From the NCBI GenBank assembly GCA_019914945.1, contig CM034108.1:6644001-6708000 (forward strand): a stretch of 64,000 nucleotides of DNA. Reading direction: 5' to 3'. Position numbers and translations under genes: made by a program. Below the pieces are notes generated by a model that was given only the letters and a program-made list of their open reading frames with translations, was not told the DNA's origin and made no database searches. Numbering within the stretch: position 1 is the stretch's first letter; the number at the start of each line of letters is the position of its first letter. Below, piece by piece: positions 44,795 through 57,214 of this stretch. Source of the DNA: Typha latifolia. Lineage: Eukaryota > Streptophyta > Magnoliopsida > Poales > Typhaceae.

Positions 44795-45822
44795 TAAAAA
44801 AACCCCTAGACACAAGTATGTATCTAAATACTAGGCAATGATATCACTCGTTCGCTTAAGTAAAAGTCCGTAGAAATATTAGGAACGAAAGCAAAGATGA
44901 ACGCCAAGATTTTAACGTGGAAAAACCCAAATGGGAAAAAACCACGGATCCAAGCTCGGATCAAAACCAATCACTAGAATAGTAGCAGTTACAAGACTGA
45001 CTCACAAAACAACCCGTCGATCCAAACGACTTTGTTCTTCTCAGTCTTGCTCGCTAGAACCCACGATTCACTGCTTCTCGTGATTGAAGTCTAATCTCAG
45101 TAACCCTCGAGATTGATCTTTCGTCTAGATAGCCCAAAAGACAAAACATTAAGTTTTGTAGATGAGTGGAACCTTGATAGTTGAATAACCGATGTAGCCT
45201 CAAGAAGTCTCCTTCAATAATGCTTCTTCAACCACCCTCAAGATAGGGCATCACAATCCTTATATATGATCTCCAAGATAGAGCCAAATCGAAGTCTTAT
45301 CCATACTCACGAAAGTCCAATTCTATCAAACTTCGTTGGTGCGTTCGAACGCGGCCCGGGTGCGTTCGAACGGCATGACTTGATCTCAGGTGCGTTCGAA
45401 CGGGCCCGAGTGCGTTCGAACGCGACAACTTGAATTCTTCAGGTTGTGTTCGAACGCGTTTGTGAACACAGCTCTCGGTCTGTGTGAACGCAGTACCCGC
45501 GTTCGAACGCATTTGTGAACGCGGCTCTTTGTCTGTGTGAACGCAGTACCCGCGTTCGAACACGTTTGTGAACGCGGCTCTCTATCTATGTGAATGCAGT
45601 ACCCGCGTTCGAACGTGTTTGTGAACGCGGCTCTCTATCTGTGTGAACGTAGATTCCGCGTTCAAACGCATTTGTGAATGCGGTGTGAACTCGACGGCTT
45701 TTCTCCAATAATCTTGCAATTCTTCAAACCAGAGATATTCTAGACTTGTGTAAAGCTCATATACATGAAAAAATACACTTAGAATATTTTGTACACAATT
45801 GCCAACAAATAAAAACCTAACA
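44795..45822 (-). repeat. Copia-2 5' LTR (1028 bp)
   Basis: Ends CCTAACA on + next to AAATC. Four 53-bp units (about 45460-45690), perfect palindromes near 45341, 45410 and 45499, and the TATA (minus) near 45265. The inner end has lost its CA. Confidence 0.95.
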
Positions 45823-45827
45823 AAATC

Positions 45828-46619
45828 TAAGACCGGCGGTGGTGGAACCCAAGAGGTGTGCGGCATCGGTGCGCTTCGTCGATGAGGAGGATTGTCACTT
45901 TGAGGATGAGGTTGATCCCTTTGGAGATGATGATGGATGTGCTCAAGGATTTAGAGAAGGTGATCAACATGCACAAAGGTTTAGACCTGATCCAAGGATC
46001 TTTCACGAACCCAACAACGCTATTCAGGGGAGAACCGCACGCATGGACTTTCCAAAATTCCAAGGCGGTGATCCAACGGATTGGGTGTTTCAAGTTGAAC
46101 AATATTTTGATTGTCAAGGTACAGTGAAAGATGAAAAGGTCCAGTTGGCAAGCTTTCACCTCCAAGGAATGGCATTGCATTGGTATAGATCAGTCATTCA
46201 TGGTGGTGGATTTATCGGATGGGCTAATTTTTGTAGGAGAATTACACGCAGATTTGGGATAGCAGCATATTAAGATTTTGCTGCCACATTCAGCAAGATG
46301 GTTCAAAAGATGACCGTATTGGAGTACCAAGCTGAGTTTGAAAGAGTTAGTAGTCGTTGTGAGCCACCGTGGCCCGAACAGACATTGATGAGCACATTTA
46401 TTTAGGGCTGCGAGATGAGATACAGGCGGAAATTCGTGCTCTATGTCCTATTTCTCTTGAGGAGGCCTTTGAGAAGGCCGTGAGAATGGATGGCAGCGAA
46501 AACCAATTTAAGCAACCGAGATGGGCGGTTTGCACCTAGAACGCCGGCTGGAAATTTTGCGGTTTCAAAAACAGCGGCTGCGAGTACTAGACCACAACTG
46601 CCTTTGAGACCTTCTTCCG
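45828..46619 (+). pseudogene. G2 gypsy gag (continues from 36043)
   Basis: Open from 45839 to 46273 (FVDEEDCHFEDEVDPFGDDD; MDFPKFQGGDPTDWVFQVEQ; LASFHLQGMALHWYR) until AAY-stop, then more gag (EYQAEFERVSSRCEPPWPEQ; EEAFEKAVRMDG). The CCHC knuckle present in the minus G2 copy (31030-31060) is deleted: the sequence jumps from SSDVKEAQDSP to the SVMLIDGLEE that leads protease. Confidence 0.9.
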
Positions 46620-47096
46620 ATGTTAAGGAGGCACAAGACTCCCCGTCCGATTGGGAGTGTGATGCTTATAGATGGTCTTGAGGAGGATGATGAGGTTGTT
46701 GAAGATGGAGAGTGTCTAGAGGAGGTCCATGAGGAGGTCATTGAGGAGGGCGTGGAGGAAGATATCCAAGCTAAAATATCGATGCATGCATATTTAGGTA
46801 CTTCTGCGCCAAGGACATTATGGGTAGACGGACTCGTTAGAAAGTATTGTGTGCACATCCTTATTGATTCGGGGAGTACACACAACTTTCTAGACGAGAG
46901 GTTACTGAGGAGATTGGTTTTGGATGCCGAACTGACCACGGGATTTGACGTTGCTATTGGAGACAATACGAAGCTTAAGGCGGAGAGCTTCTGTCGTCGG
47001 GTCGGTATATGGGTACAAGGACACGACATCATTGTGGACTTGTATCCGTTGGCACAGCGAGAAGTGGACATTGTCCTTGGTGTTAAGTGGTTATAG
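46620..47096 (+). pseudogene. G2 gypsy protease (active site intact)
   Basis: SVMLIDGLEEDDEVVED, an acidic linker, then ILIDSGSTHNFLDERLLRR with the DSG triplet kept, and DIIVDLYPLAQREVDIVLGVKWL at the end. This is the best preserved gypsy protease here, but it sits in a polyprotein broken up- and downstream. Confidence 0.9.
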
Positions 47097-47822
47097 AGTT
47101 TGAGACCCGTCACATTTGATTTTTGGAGCATGTGGATGAAATTTAAACAAAGAAACAAAGATGTGCGGCTTGATGGTGTTTGGTCTTCGCCGAGTCCTGC
47201 GATGCAGCCTATGATAGGGCTGCCTTGTGCGTATGATTTGTCCTATCTTCTTCAATTAGGACCAGCAAGAGATGAGCCTCAAATGAGTTCAGGTACTACC
47301 ATTGAATTGTCTAATTTATTAGATAACTTTTCTAGATTGTTTGAGGAGTCACAGGAGTTGCCACCGAGGAGAGCGGCGGACCATCGCATAGAGATTGTAC
47401 TAGGGGTTATACCGACAAACATGAGGCCATATCGATATCCACATGTGCAAAAAGAAGTTTTCTCAAAGATGCCGAGATGTTGGAGCAAGGTCTCATACAA
47501 CCAAGTCATAGCTCATACTCATCCCCCATCCTATTGGTGCAAAAAAAGGACGCGACATGGTATTTTTGTGTCAAGTATCGGGCACTAAATGCTATTACCG
47601 TCAAGGACTGGTATCCTATTCTGATTATTGAGGAGTTGCTAGACGAGCTTGCATGGGCAACTATATTTAGTAAGCTTTACTTGAGGTCCGGGTACCATCA
47701 AATTAGAGTTCACCTGGCGGATGTGCACAAAACTGCATTTCGGATTCCGGACGGGCATTACCGAGTTTTGGGTGATGCCTTTTGGTCTCACCAATGTTCC
47801 AGCTACCTATCAAGGCCTCATA
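47097..47822 (+). pseudogene. G2 gypsy pre-RT and N-terminal RT, truncated
   Basis: Continues after a stop at 47094: [29 protein letters not shown], frameshift, [54 protein letters not shown] (the catalytic Asp of LDL changed to Tyr). It stops before the FDD motif where a Tekay-like LTR begins at 47823. Confidence 0.9.
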
Positions 47823-50090
47823 TGTAACACCCAAACCCTAAACACATGCATGGCATGAGCCCACACGGCACGTGCGTAGCACCTGACAATCTGGTTAGTT
47901 ACTGACAGTCAAATAAAACTGTAGCAATATCATAATTTTATCCACAACATCTAAACTAAGAATAACTCAAGTCTAACTGTCAATAGCATACAGATAACCC
48001 TACTTGGGCCCTACACAGGCCACAACACATCATCAAAAGCTTTTTACAACTACATATACACAACGGTGGTATATACATAATTATTCAAGTACAAAGACAT
48101 ACTTTGGGGGATATCCACTCATACATCAGAAAAGATAACTCATCTAGCGTATAACACTAACCACACTCTACTCTTCACCCACTAGCAAGACCTTCAACGG
48201 AGTATCTTGCTCCACTCGTATACTTGGTTTTTGGAAAGGAGAAAATAAGAGAGTCATGAGCTAAAGGCTCAATGAATAGACCTTACCTCGAATTAGTGAA
48301 GTCAAATAGAGAATAAATCAAGTACTGGATAATATGAATCAGAAAGAGGATCATGTCATGAAAGAGTAAATGAATATGTCCTCAATAATACATAAATGAA
48401 ATATTAATAATATGTCATAACTGATAAAAGTGTATAATCCTCGACAATGAATAAACAAATCTCCATGTTATACTATTATCATAACACTCTCTCAAATATG
48501 ACACATGATGCATGCCAACCATGACCATGCTATAATATCAAATGCAATCATATATGATGTATAATGACCACTCAATAATTAGAAAATCAAATAATAATGA
48601 AATTATATGCATTTCTTAACATCTCAATCATCAATGTCAGCTCTATATGTCATCATCATACTAGACCACTGTGCATAGTCCACACCAGGTACCCACAAGA
48701 GTATCATGTCCGAAGGCTTAGAGCATACTCCGCCACCCGTAAGAGTATCTTAAATATAACCATACCTCGCCACCCGCTAGGGTATCAACATCCATTCAGA
48801 CCGGGCACCCACATAGTTGATAGAAACCTCGTGAGGATAACTCGCCACATATGCCCTGGCGAACGGCATGTGTCCGAATGTCTACTGCGCACACATACTA
48901 ACAACCTCAGACATAAGGCCAACAGGATCGCGACTATGTCGAGCGATCAATCATCTCCATGCATGCTCTAACCCTCGCGCCCACTCGGGTATCCTCACGC
49001 TTTCTATCAACTATCCTATCAATCACATTTCATGTTTTCCTTCTAAATGACAGATCATATGCATATATCTTGTATGATAATAAGTCAATGCATAACAAGA
49101 ATTTAGGTTGAATATGAATCAAGAGAAAAATAATGCAATGTAATCTCCAATTGTATCGTCAACACATGCATACTCATGCTAATCTATTACATGTATACTC
49201 ATGATAAAGATCATCTAGGCATAACCTTACAGTAATACAATCATCTCTCATCATCTCTATTTATCATCATCATACTCATATTCAAGATCAGCCTAATTAT
49301 ATGCATGATAAAAATATGCTCGACTGTAATCATCTCTAGATAAAGTCATATAATCATGCCGGAGGCCAAAACATGCGTGTACATAATATAATAACCTAAT
49401 TTGAGGCATCTAGGAGATAAGACTACTCACCACCACTGCAAATACCAAACAATTACTCGTTCACGTTGCTACGATAACGATCAAGCCTAGATAGCTAAGT
49501 CCACGGGGTCTTGAATAGGGGGGTTAGAATCTGAAATTATTTATAACAAATAATGTCAGTTTTTTATTCACTAAAATTAACCAGGCTAAAAGATAATTTC
49601 TTGCTATAATCATGTACTCTTCATTTCTATATTTGTTTTGTTATTTATTAACCAGAATTATATTATTTAATAATGTATTTAAAAACATAATTATCTACCT
49701 ATTATTCTCTTTAATAATTAAGAAAATAAGAATTAAGTTACTGTAAATAATTACGTAAGAATATACGTACATAACCCTAATAATTACTATTACCTACCTA
49801 GGATTAAAATAGTATTTTATGTTGCAGGTACTTTGCTAAACATGATATAATTAGATTTATTTACTAACTATGATATAATTATATTTAATTCATATAAATT
49901 AAATACATTAAATTAACTAAACTAATTGAATAATTAATAACATAAATAAATATAATTAGTAATCAATAATATGCATATATATATATATATAATTATATAT
50001 AAAAATCTACATAGTGATGGGCTCAACCTAGCACCTTAATATAGCAGGTGCTGGGCCGCGCCCAGCACCATGCGCAGCAGCCGCTGGTTT
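47823..50090 (-). mobile_element. Tekay/Del-like LTR, truncated
   Basis: Starts on + TGTAACACCCAAACCC and runs through the family landmarks ('gggccctacacaggccac', two hairpin units near 48718-48785, 'caagaatttaggt', 'ggtcttgaatagggggg', 'gtgctgggccgcgcccagcac'). Joined at 50090 to a G2 gag piece. It is closest to 57215-60309, with which it shares a section (48800-49010) absent from the solo LTR. Confidence 0.82.
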
Positions 50091-51275
50091 TGAAACCACA
50101 GAATTTCCAGCCGGCGTTCTAGGTGCAAACCACCTATCTCGGTTGCCCTAATTTATTTTCATTGCCATCTTTAGAGCCCTATGCTTTTATTCCATTCTCA
50201 CAGCCTTCTCAAAGGCCTCCTCAAGAGTAGTAGGACATAGAGCACGAACATCCGCTTGTATCTCATCCCGCAGCCCTGAAATAAATGTACTCATCAATGT
50301 CCGTTCGGGCCAAGGTGACTCACAACGACTACTAACTCTCTCAAACTCAACTTAGTACTCTAATACGATCGTCCTTTGAACCATCTTGCTTAATGTGGCA
50401 ACAAAATCTTCATATGCCGCAGTCTCAAATCTGTGTGTAATCCTCCCACAAAAACCAGCCCATTCGGTAAATCCACCACCACGAAGATACAAGCGGATGT
50501 CGTTCCTTGGAGGTGAAAGCTTGCCATCGGGACTTTTGTGTCTTCCGTTGTACCTTGACAATCAAAATATTGTTCAACTTGAAACACCTAATCCGTTGGA
50601 TCACCGCCTTGGAATTTTGGAAAGTCCAAGCATGTGGTTCTCCCCCGAATAGCATTGTCGGGTTCGCGAAAAATCCTTGGTTCCGATCTAAACCTTTGTG
50701 CAAGTTCATCACCTTCTCTAAATCCTCGAGCACGTCCATCACCATCTCCATAGGGATCAACCTCATCCCCATAGTGCTAATCCTCCTCATCGACGAAGCG
50801 CACCGGTGCCGCACGCCTCTCGATTCCACCACCGCCAGTCTTGGGTTTTGCAACAAAGGTGGGGAATGATGTGTAGGCATAGGTAAGAGGGGATCATAGG
50901 CACTCGCATGACGCAATTGGACCTATGGGGTATTAGATCGATGAGGTCCCACTGCTGGTCCTTCTTGAAACTTCGATCGCCGTCGAGGAGATAACGAATC
51001 AAATCGGTTCTTGACATTATCCTTGAAATCATTGTGATCCTTTTAAATTGAGTCAACTCTATGCATCAATGTATAAAGCACACCCCTAATTTCATCCATA
51101 TTCGTACTCATGGACGTTGGTTGACTTGGTCCTGTCGTGGTCGCTCCAAAGGAATCGACCTCACGGTTACGGTCATCATGGATTGAGTCCTCCCTTATCG
51201 ATGTGCTCTCCATAGGTCTCCTTATTGATGTCATCTTCCTTGTTTCAACTATTAATAGAGGTCTGAGATTAACCT
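50091..51275 (-). pseudogene. G2 gypsy gag (minus), truncated
   Basis: Read from 51230 leftward: MTSIRRPMES, an acidic region, SMRRISTMGMRLIPMEMV-type frame shadows, then the gag domain (YDPLLPMP.. proline-rich start, FQVEQYFDCQGT, SFHLQGT) and the end of gag at 50100-50300. Several frameshifts, and a 20-bp insertion-like change near 50485. Protease and pol are lost at 50090. Confidence 0.85.
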
Positions 51276-51372
51276 GCCTCTGATACCAATTTGATAGGCT
51301 TTGATACCAATTGATAAACTCTAATACCACTTGTTAAGCTCTGATACCAAATTGATAAGTTCTGATACCAAA
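51276..51372 (-). repeat. Tandem array of five PBS-like units (G2)
   Basis: GCCTCTGATACCA (51276-51288) followed by decayed copies near 51299, 51320, 51339 and 51361, each preceded by a TGATA(A/G) element. Same layout as 32345-32456. Confidence 0.88.
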
Positions 51373-52191
51373 GATAGGCTATGCAAAGATTCCTTCAAGA
51401 TCTGGATGTATTATAGATATCAGTTTGTACGACTGTGGGAAACTATTCATCAAATAATCTCCAGTAGTCAGAAAATTACAAAACTAGTTGGATTAGATTC
51501 CTAACTTCCTGATCTACACATTCGTATTTATGCCCTTCGCAGATTCAAAATGTAGCAGGGATGAAAACACGGAATAATATGGGTGATGGTGGTGGTGATG
51601 GGTGGAGTGGATCTTAGGGTTATGGAAGGGTATGGATATGAAGATGGATTGTGGAAGTGGTTAAAGGATGTAGAGGAAGGGAACAAAGTGGTTGAGATCC
51701 CAAAGAAGAGGGGTGGCTCAATAGTCGAGGGAGATTAGAAGTTAGGAGAAATCATGCCAACGGTAGAGGTGGAAGGATGGTGAAGAGAGAGGAGGGAGAA
51801 GTCTAGAGAGAAGATAGGAGGCAAGAAATCAATAATCCCATTGCATAATCATTTTGGCTGCCATCCACATATATATAGAGGCTAGCCAACAAGTTCTAAA
51901 ATAATATAAAACCCTAATTCTAGAGGATTCCCATCGATCGCGTTCGAATGCACCAAAACACGTTCTCTGTAAATGCGAACGCAATGCAAGCATTCGAACG
52001 CGAGCGTTCGAACTCGCCCAACCATGTTCGAATGCATAATATGCGTTCTTTGTGTTTGCGAACCAAATGCAAGCGTTCACAAGGGCATTCGAATGCAACC
52101 TCGCCTGCGTTCAAACGCGACCTACAAGAATTTTATTTTAATGAAAATAAACACCTAATGCAATAAGAAAAGATCCTATCTAAGTGTATCA
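51292..52191 (-). repeat. G2 5' LTR (minus, about 900 bp)
   Basis: On + it runs from TGATAGG (51292) to CTAAGTGTATCA (52191). Four PBS-like units lie inside if the end is set at the outermost PBS. TATA context near 51875-51890, palindrome-like sites near 51940-52115. It abuts G1 protease sequence at 52192, so it was inserted into a G1 element; the other flank is lost. Confidence 0.85.
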
Positions 52192-52514
52192 TGCACCTTC
52201 AACTCCACACCTCCACAGATGAAATCTGCCTGCAATGTGGTGTCGTCTCCAATCGTCATATCGAACCCTTTCGTGGGTTCCGACTCAAGCCCAATCTTCC
52301 TAAGAAGCCTCTTGTCAATGAAGTTGTGGGTGGACCCAATGTCGATCAAGATTCTCACTATGGTTGTCTTGATTACACCGTTCACCCACAAAGTCCTTAG
52401 TGCGGCTGTCCCGGAATAGGCGTGGAGGGAGATCTCGACCATCATGTCCTCCATAGGTCGCTCCTCAGCTACTCCTCCTTGCTGTCCAGCCACACCCTCA
52501 TCTTCATCTGCAAT
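52192..52514 (-). pseudogene. G1 gypsy protease fragment
   Basis: MEDMMVEISLHAYSGTAALRTLWVNG leads to the active-site motif LIDIGSTHNFID (middle residue changed to Ile) and RLLRKIGLESEP. Cut by the G2 LTR. Confidence 0.88.
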
Positions 52515-53872
52515 CTAATCCTCAGCCTCCTCCAATCCATCAATTAGCATCACTGATCCCATCGGTTTAGCGCAGTGATGCATGGGTACAAACTTCTCAT
52601 TACAATGAAAGCATAGGCCTTTGGCTCTTCGTTCCTCTACTTGAGCAGGTGTGAGTGCTCGTCCCGGACCTCTAGGTGCGTCCTTCACATCTTGGGATGG
52701 CTTTAGGGGCGCTCGAGGAGGCACCATTGAAGCAACGGTTCTTGGTACGCCGGTAACATTTCCTACCACTATGGTTGGTTGAACCGGATTACGGCTTTAT
52801 TGGCTCGTCCAATTCTGTTTCAGGTGCAACTTCATGGCCCGATGTTTGTCTTCCATGAGCACCACATCTTTGAAGGCCTCCTTTAAGGTTCTAGGCCTTA
52901 ATACTCTCACGTCGGCTTGTATGTCTCCCTGTAGCCCGAAGATGAAGGTGCTGCGAAGTTGCTGATCCGTCCATGGGGATTGGCATTGGCTACTTATCCT
53001 CTCAAATTCTTCTTAGTATGCCCCAACCGTGGTCCTTTGCACCATCTTTGAGAGGAGAGCATCGAAGTCTTCATACCCCGACGCTCCAAAATGTCGCGTG
53101 ATATCTACGCAAAAGTCGGCCCAAGTTTCAATAGCCTCATGGGCATTGGCTGCTCAAAACCAATGAAACGCCGCATCTTCAAGGTGGAAGCTCACAAGCG
53201 TCACCTTATATTCTTCCGTTGTACCCTGGTATGCGAAGAATTGCTCCGTCTTATACAACCAATCGATCGGATCTCCACCTTTAAACATGGGAAATTTGAG
53301 AACACAATTTGCCTACGGATATTATTATCTCAATCCAGATCATATCCAAGTCCTTGTCTAATCGGAGGAGGACGCACCATGAATTGTTGATGATCCCTCC
53401 TTCAATTTTGATTAACTTGACGCAGTTTCGGTTCATATTGCCCCGCCCACAGATCTAGATCTCGAAGGTGATCTCTATAGTGGTTCGCTCGTCGGATGGA
53501 CTCACTTGCAACTGGGCCGGGTGGAACCATCCTTGCTTGTCTCTGCCCATAGGGTGGTAGCAGCAGAGGCTCTTGTGGTTGCAAGTTCAAAACCAATGGC
53601 AGCGGGTTCGTAGGGGTAGACTCGCGTTGTGGAGTCAATGGTGCATTCCCGTTTGCCATGGCTTCCCTTGTCACCCGTAATTCCCGCATCATCTCCATCA
53701 TCATCTGGTTATTGATGGCCATTTGTTCGGAAAGAGACCCAAACATGGCTTGAACGCTAGGCTATTCCGTATTCCGATTTGATCGGGTGGTTCCGCGGGT
53801 GGAAGTCCCCGCAGCTGTTTCCCTCTCCTTTATTGGGAGAATCTCTTCTTCCTCATCTCACCGTGCAGCCAT
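52515..53872 (-). pseudogene. G1 gypsy gag (broken)
   Basis: ATG at 53872. A Pro/Gln-rich part is open at 53402-53746 (FGSLSEQMAINNQMMMEMM). The gag domain is at 52810-53220 with frameshifts. An intact CCHC knuckle (CFHCNEKFVPMHHCAKPMGS) lies near 52560-52620, just before protease. Confidence 0.9.
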
Positions 53873-53915
53873 GGCTATGGTTGTCATCATAGGAAGCGTG
53901 TGTTTGAGGAATGGT

Positions 53916-53928
53916 GGCTCTGATACCA
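53916..53928 (-). other. Primer-binding site of G1 element
   Basis: GGCTCTGATACCA on +, a perfect complement of TGGTATCAGAGCC; one copy only, in contrast to G2. Confidence 0.88.
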
Positions 53929-53931
53929 GCT

Positions 53932-54829
53932 TGTTACGATCTCCCCTTTAGGCGAAGGTTCGATCTATCCCAATTTTCCGATCATGATAGGATCGACACC
54001 AGAACTTTGAAAATAGATCCCGAAAGATTCAGCCATCGGATTTATGTGAAATTTTTATAGGTGTAGCTCCAGAAAAGCGCTTTCCAAAAAATTAAGTTTC
54101 AAGCGAATCAGATGTTGGAATCTTGAGATATCATCCAATTCGTGGATGAACATCAGGAAGACTATCTTAGGATCCGTGGATGGAGGCACAAAATTCTTGG
54201 TGATGGTGGAGGTTGGTGGACCAACGTTAATGGGGTGGCACCGGTGAATAAATGGTGGTGGAAGGGTTATGGGTGATGGAAGGGTTGGGGCAAATTGATG
54301 GATAGATTAGAAGAAGGGGGAGTGGGCCGCCCCTAAGGGACTAAGGTGATTGGCCGGTCGAGGGAGGCTAGAAGCGGCGACGTCAGGGAACAAGAGAACG
54401 GGAGAGAAGAAGATGAAGGAGACAAGACAAAACTCAATTCATTCAATAATAATTCCATGGTTGCCATACACACCTTTAGAGGCTAACCAAACAATTCAAA
54501 AATGGCAAATATTAACCCTAAAACAGTAGATTTTCGCCGACCGTGTTCAAACGCGCCCGATCGCGTTCGAATGCACATTTTGCATTCTCTATATGTGCAA
54601 ATGCAATACAGCCATTCGCAGGCCCGTTCGAACGTAGCGTTCGAATGCACATTTCCCACTCTCTAGATGTGCGAACCTGATGCAGGCGTTCACAAGCGTG
54701 TTTGAACGCACTCCACCCGCGTCCTAACGCAACATACAGAAAACTTATTTTTTTTTAAATTAAACATTAAAATAAGAAACAAAGTGTACCCATACTCGAG
54801 ATAACATTGGTGAAGTCCGAATCGTATCA
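53932..54829 (-). repeat. G1 5' LTR (898 bp)
   Basis: Bounded on + by TGTTACGATCTCCCC and GAATCGTATCA. Decayed palindromes near 54545-54725 and TATA-like context near 54470-54485. The outer end abuts G1 RT sequence, so a G1 copy inserted into another G1 copy. Confidence 0.9.
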
Positions 54830-55428
54830 GAATCCCCTAAAGTGTACCGGTCTTTGACGGTGATCACATTCAAGGCTCGGTAGTCGATGCAAAATTGTCA
54901 ACTCCCATCTTTCTTTCGAACTAGCAACACCGGCGATGAGTAGGCACTCCTACTCGGCTGGATGATCCCTTGCTCTAGCATCTCGACCACCAATTTTCTG
55001 ATCTCCTCCTTTTGGACATATGGGTACCGATGCGGCCGAATATTGGCTGGTTCAGCCCCTGGAATGATCTGAATTCGGTGGTCATGTTGACGGGTCGACG
55101 ATAGTCCTTGGGCCTCCTCGAAGAGGTCGCTGAATTCCTGCAACAGCTCCTTCATGTCAGCAGGTACTCCATTTGGTGGTGGATGTTCTAGTTCAGCAAT
55201 AGCCATTTGCAAGAGTAGAGCTTGGTCCCCTGCACATGGAAGTCCCAACAGTGGTTGCAACGCTGGTCCTGGCCGCGATTGATTTTCATCCAGCAGCACT
55301 CTCCGACCATTCCTCCAAAATGTAAGCGTGAGGTTTGTAAAATCAAATGTTACGAGACCCAAGCTTTGAAGCCATTGTGTCCCCAAGACGATGTCGGCAC
55401 CCCGTAAAGCTAGTGGATAAAGATCCAT
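54830..55428 (-). pseudogene. G1 gypsy pre-RT and N-terminal RT fragment
   Basis: Open frame from DLYPLALRGADIVLGTQWL through MKELLQEFSDLFEEAQGLSS to SAYSSPVLLVRKKDGS, then the DYRALN..VKDRY region, where it stops at the inserted G1 LTR (54829). The catalytic RT motifs are not included. Confidence 0.88.
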
Positions 55429-55803
55429 TGTGAAATTTTAGCCTTGCACCTTCAACTCCACACCTCCACAAATAAAATCTACCTACAAGGTGGTGCCGTC
55501 TCCGATCATCACATCAAACCCGTCTGTGGTTTCCGACTCGAGCCCAATCTTCCTAAGAAGCCTCTTGTCAATGAAGTTGTGGGTGGACCCAGTGTCGATC
55601 AAGATTCTCATTGTGGTTTTCTTGATTACACTGTTCACTCTCAAGGTCTTTGGTGCGGTTGTCCCAGAATATGCGTGGAGGGAGATCTCGGCCATAATGT
55701 CTTCCACGGGCTGCTCCTCCGCTACTCTTTCTTGCTGTTCAGCCACACCTTTATCTTTAGCTGCAACCTCATCCTCTGCCTCCTCCAACTCGTCTATTAG
55801 CAT
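55429..55803 (-). pseudogene. G1 gypsy protease (active site intact)
   Basis: MLIDELEEAEDEVAAKD..ISLHAYSGTTAPKTLRVN, then ILIDTGSTHNFIDKRLLRK with DTG kept, and GFDVMIGDGTTL. A frame change near 55440 separates it from the pre-RT part. Confidence 0.88.
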
Positions 55804-57125
55804 ACCGATCCCATCGGTTTAGCGCAGTAATGTCCCGGTATGAACTTCTCATCATAGCGAAAACATTGGTCTTTGGCACTTTGCTCCTCCACTTGAGCTG
55901 GTGTGTGTGCTCGACCCGGACCTCTAGGTGCGTACTTCACATCTTGGGAGGGCCTCAGGGGTGCTCGAGGAGGCACTATTGCAGCAGCAGCTCTTGGTAC
56001 GCCGGCAACATTTCCTACCGCTATGGTAGGCCAAATCGAATTGTGGCTTCCTTGGCTCGTCTAATTCTATTTGAGGTGTATCTTCATGGCTCGATGCTTG
56101 TCTTCTATTTGTACTGCATCCTTGAAGGCCTCCTTTAAGGTTCTAGGCCTTAAAGCCCTCACATCGGCTTGTATGTCTCCCCACAGCCTGGAGATGAAGG
56201 TGCTGTGAAGTTGTTGATCAGTCCATGGAGGTTGGCAATGGCTACGTATCCTCTCAAATTCTTCTTGGTATGTCCCAACCATGGTCTTTTGCACCATCTT
56301 TGAGAGGAGACCATCGAAATCTTCATACCCCGATGATCTAAATTGCCGCGTGATATCGGCGCTGAAATCGGCCCAACTTTCAATCATTTTATGGGCATTT
56401 TCTGCCCGAAACCAATGAAGTGCTGCATCTTCAAGGTGGAAGCTCGCAAGCGTCACCTTATATTCTTCTGCTATACCTTGGTACGTGAAGAATTGTTCTA
56501 CCCTATACAACTAATCGATTAGGTCACCACTATTAAACTTGGAAAATTTGAGACGCACGGTTCGCCCACAGATTTCGTTGTCTCGATCTGGATCATATCC
56601 AAGTCCTTTTCTAACCTGAGGAGGATGCACCATGAATGGTTGATGATCCCTCCTTCAGTTTTGGTTAACTCAACGCGATTCTAATTCGTATTGCCCCGCC
56701 TAAGGATCTAGATCTTCAAGATGATCTCCATTTACGTTTACTCGTCGAACGGGCTCACCCGCAACTTGGCCTGGTGGAACCATCCTTGCTTGTCTCTGCT
56801 CATAGGGTTTTGGCAGCAGAGGTTCTTGCTGGTACAGATTTTGAATCGGTGGCGGCAGGTTCATGGTGGTAGACTCGTGTCAAGGGGTCGTTGGTGCATT
56901 TTTTATCGCCATAGCGTCTCTTGTCGCCCGTATTTCCTACATCATCTCCATCATCATCTAATTGTTGATGGCCATCTGTTCGGAAAGAGACCCAATCATG
57001 GCTTGAACGCTAGGCTCTTCCGTATTCAGATTTGGTCGGGCAGTTCCGTGGGTGGAAGTTCTCGCAGCCGTCTCCCCTTCCTCTATTAGGAAGATCTCTT
57101 ACTCCTTATTTTGCTGTGCAGCCAT
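55804..57125 (-). pseudogene. G1 gypsy gag (broken)
   Basis: ATG at 57125. A proline-rich N-terminal part with frameshifts (56700-57100) is followed by the gag domain at 56067-56510 (YRVEQFFTYQG; LASFHLEDAALHWFR; TYQEEFERIRSHCQPPW). A degraded CCHC knuckle (Cys to Tyr) lies near 55830-55870. Confidence 0.9.
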
Positions 57126-57167
57126 GGCTCTGGTGGTCGTCATCGGAAGCGCGTGTCCGATAAACGG

Positions 57168-57182
57168 TGACTCTGATACCAC
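57168..57182 (-). other. Primer-binding site of G1 element
   Basis: GACTCTGATACCA on + next to TGATACGATCTCCCC. One mismatch to the consensus. Confidence 0.85.
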
Positions 57183-57185
57183 TCT

Positions 57186-57214
57186 TGATACGATCTCCCC
57201 TTTAGTTAAGGTTT
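57186..57214 (-). repeat. G1 LTR remnant (29 bp)
   Basis: The 3' end of the 5' LTR (TGATACGATCTCCCC on +), cut by the Tekay-like LTR at 57215. The remainder of this LTR is not found on the far side. Confidence 0.8.

Larger units (their letters stand above)
36044..45822 (-). mobile_element. Copia-2: full-length SIRE-like Ty1/copia retrotransposon
   Basis: A 9.8-kb minus-strand element with a perfect 5-bp duplication AAATC (36039-36043, 45823-45827), inserted in a G2 gag that reads collinearly across it. Order on minus from the right: LTR, PBS, gag, protease, integrase, RT, RNase H, spacer, internal promoter-like module, accessory ORF, PPT, LTR. It is the sister of Copia-1, lacks the MULE, and keeps more of gag. 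Stops at 44627, 43200, 42183, 41847, 41082 and 40692 among others make it inactive. Confidence 0.95.
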
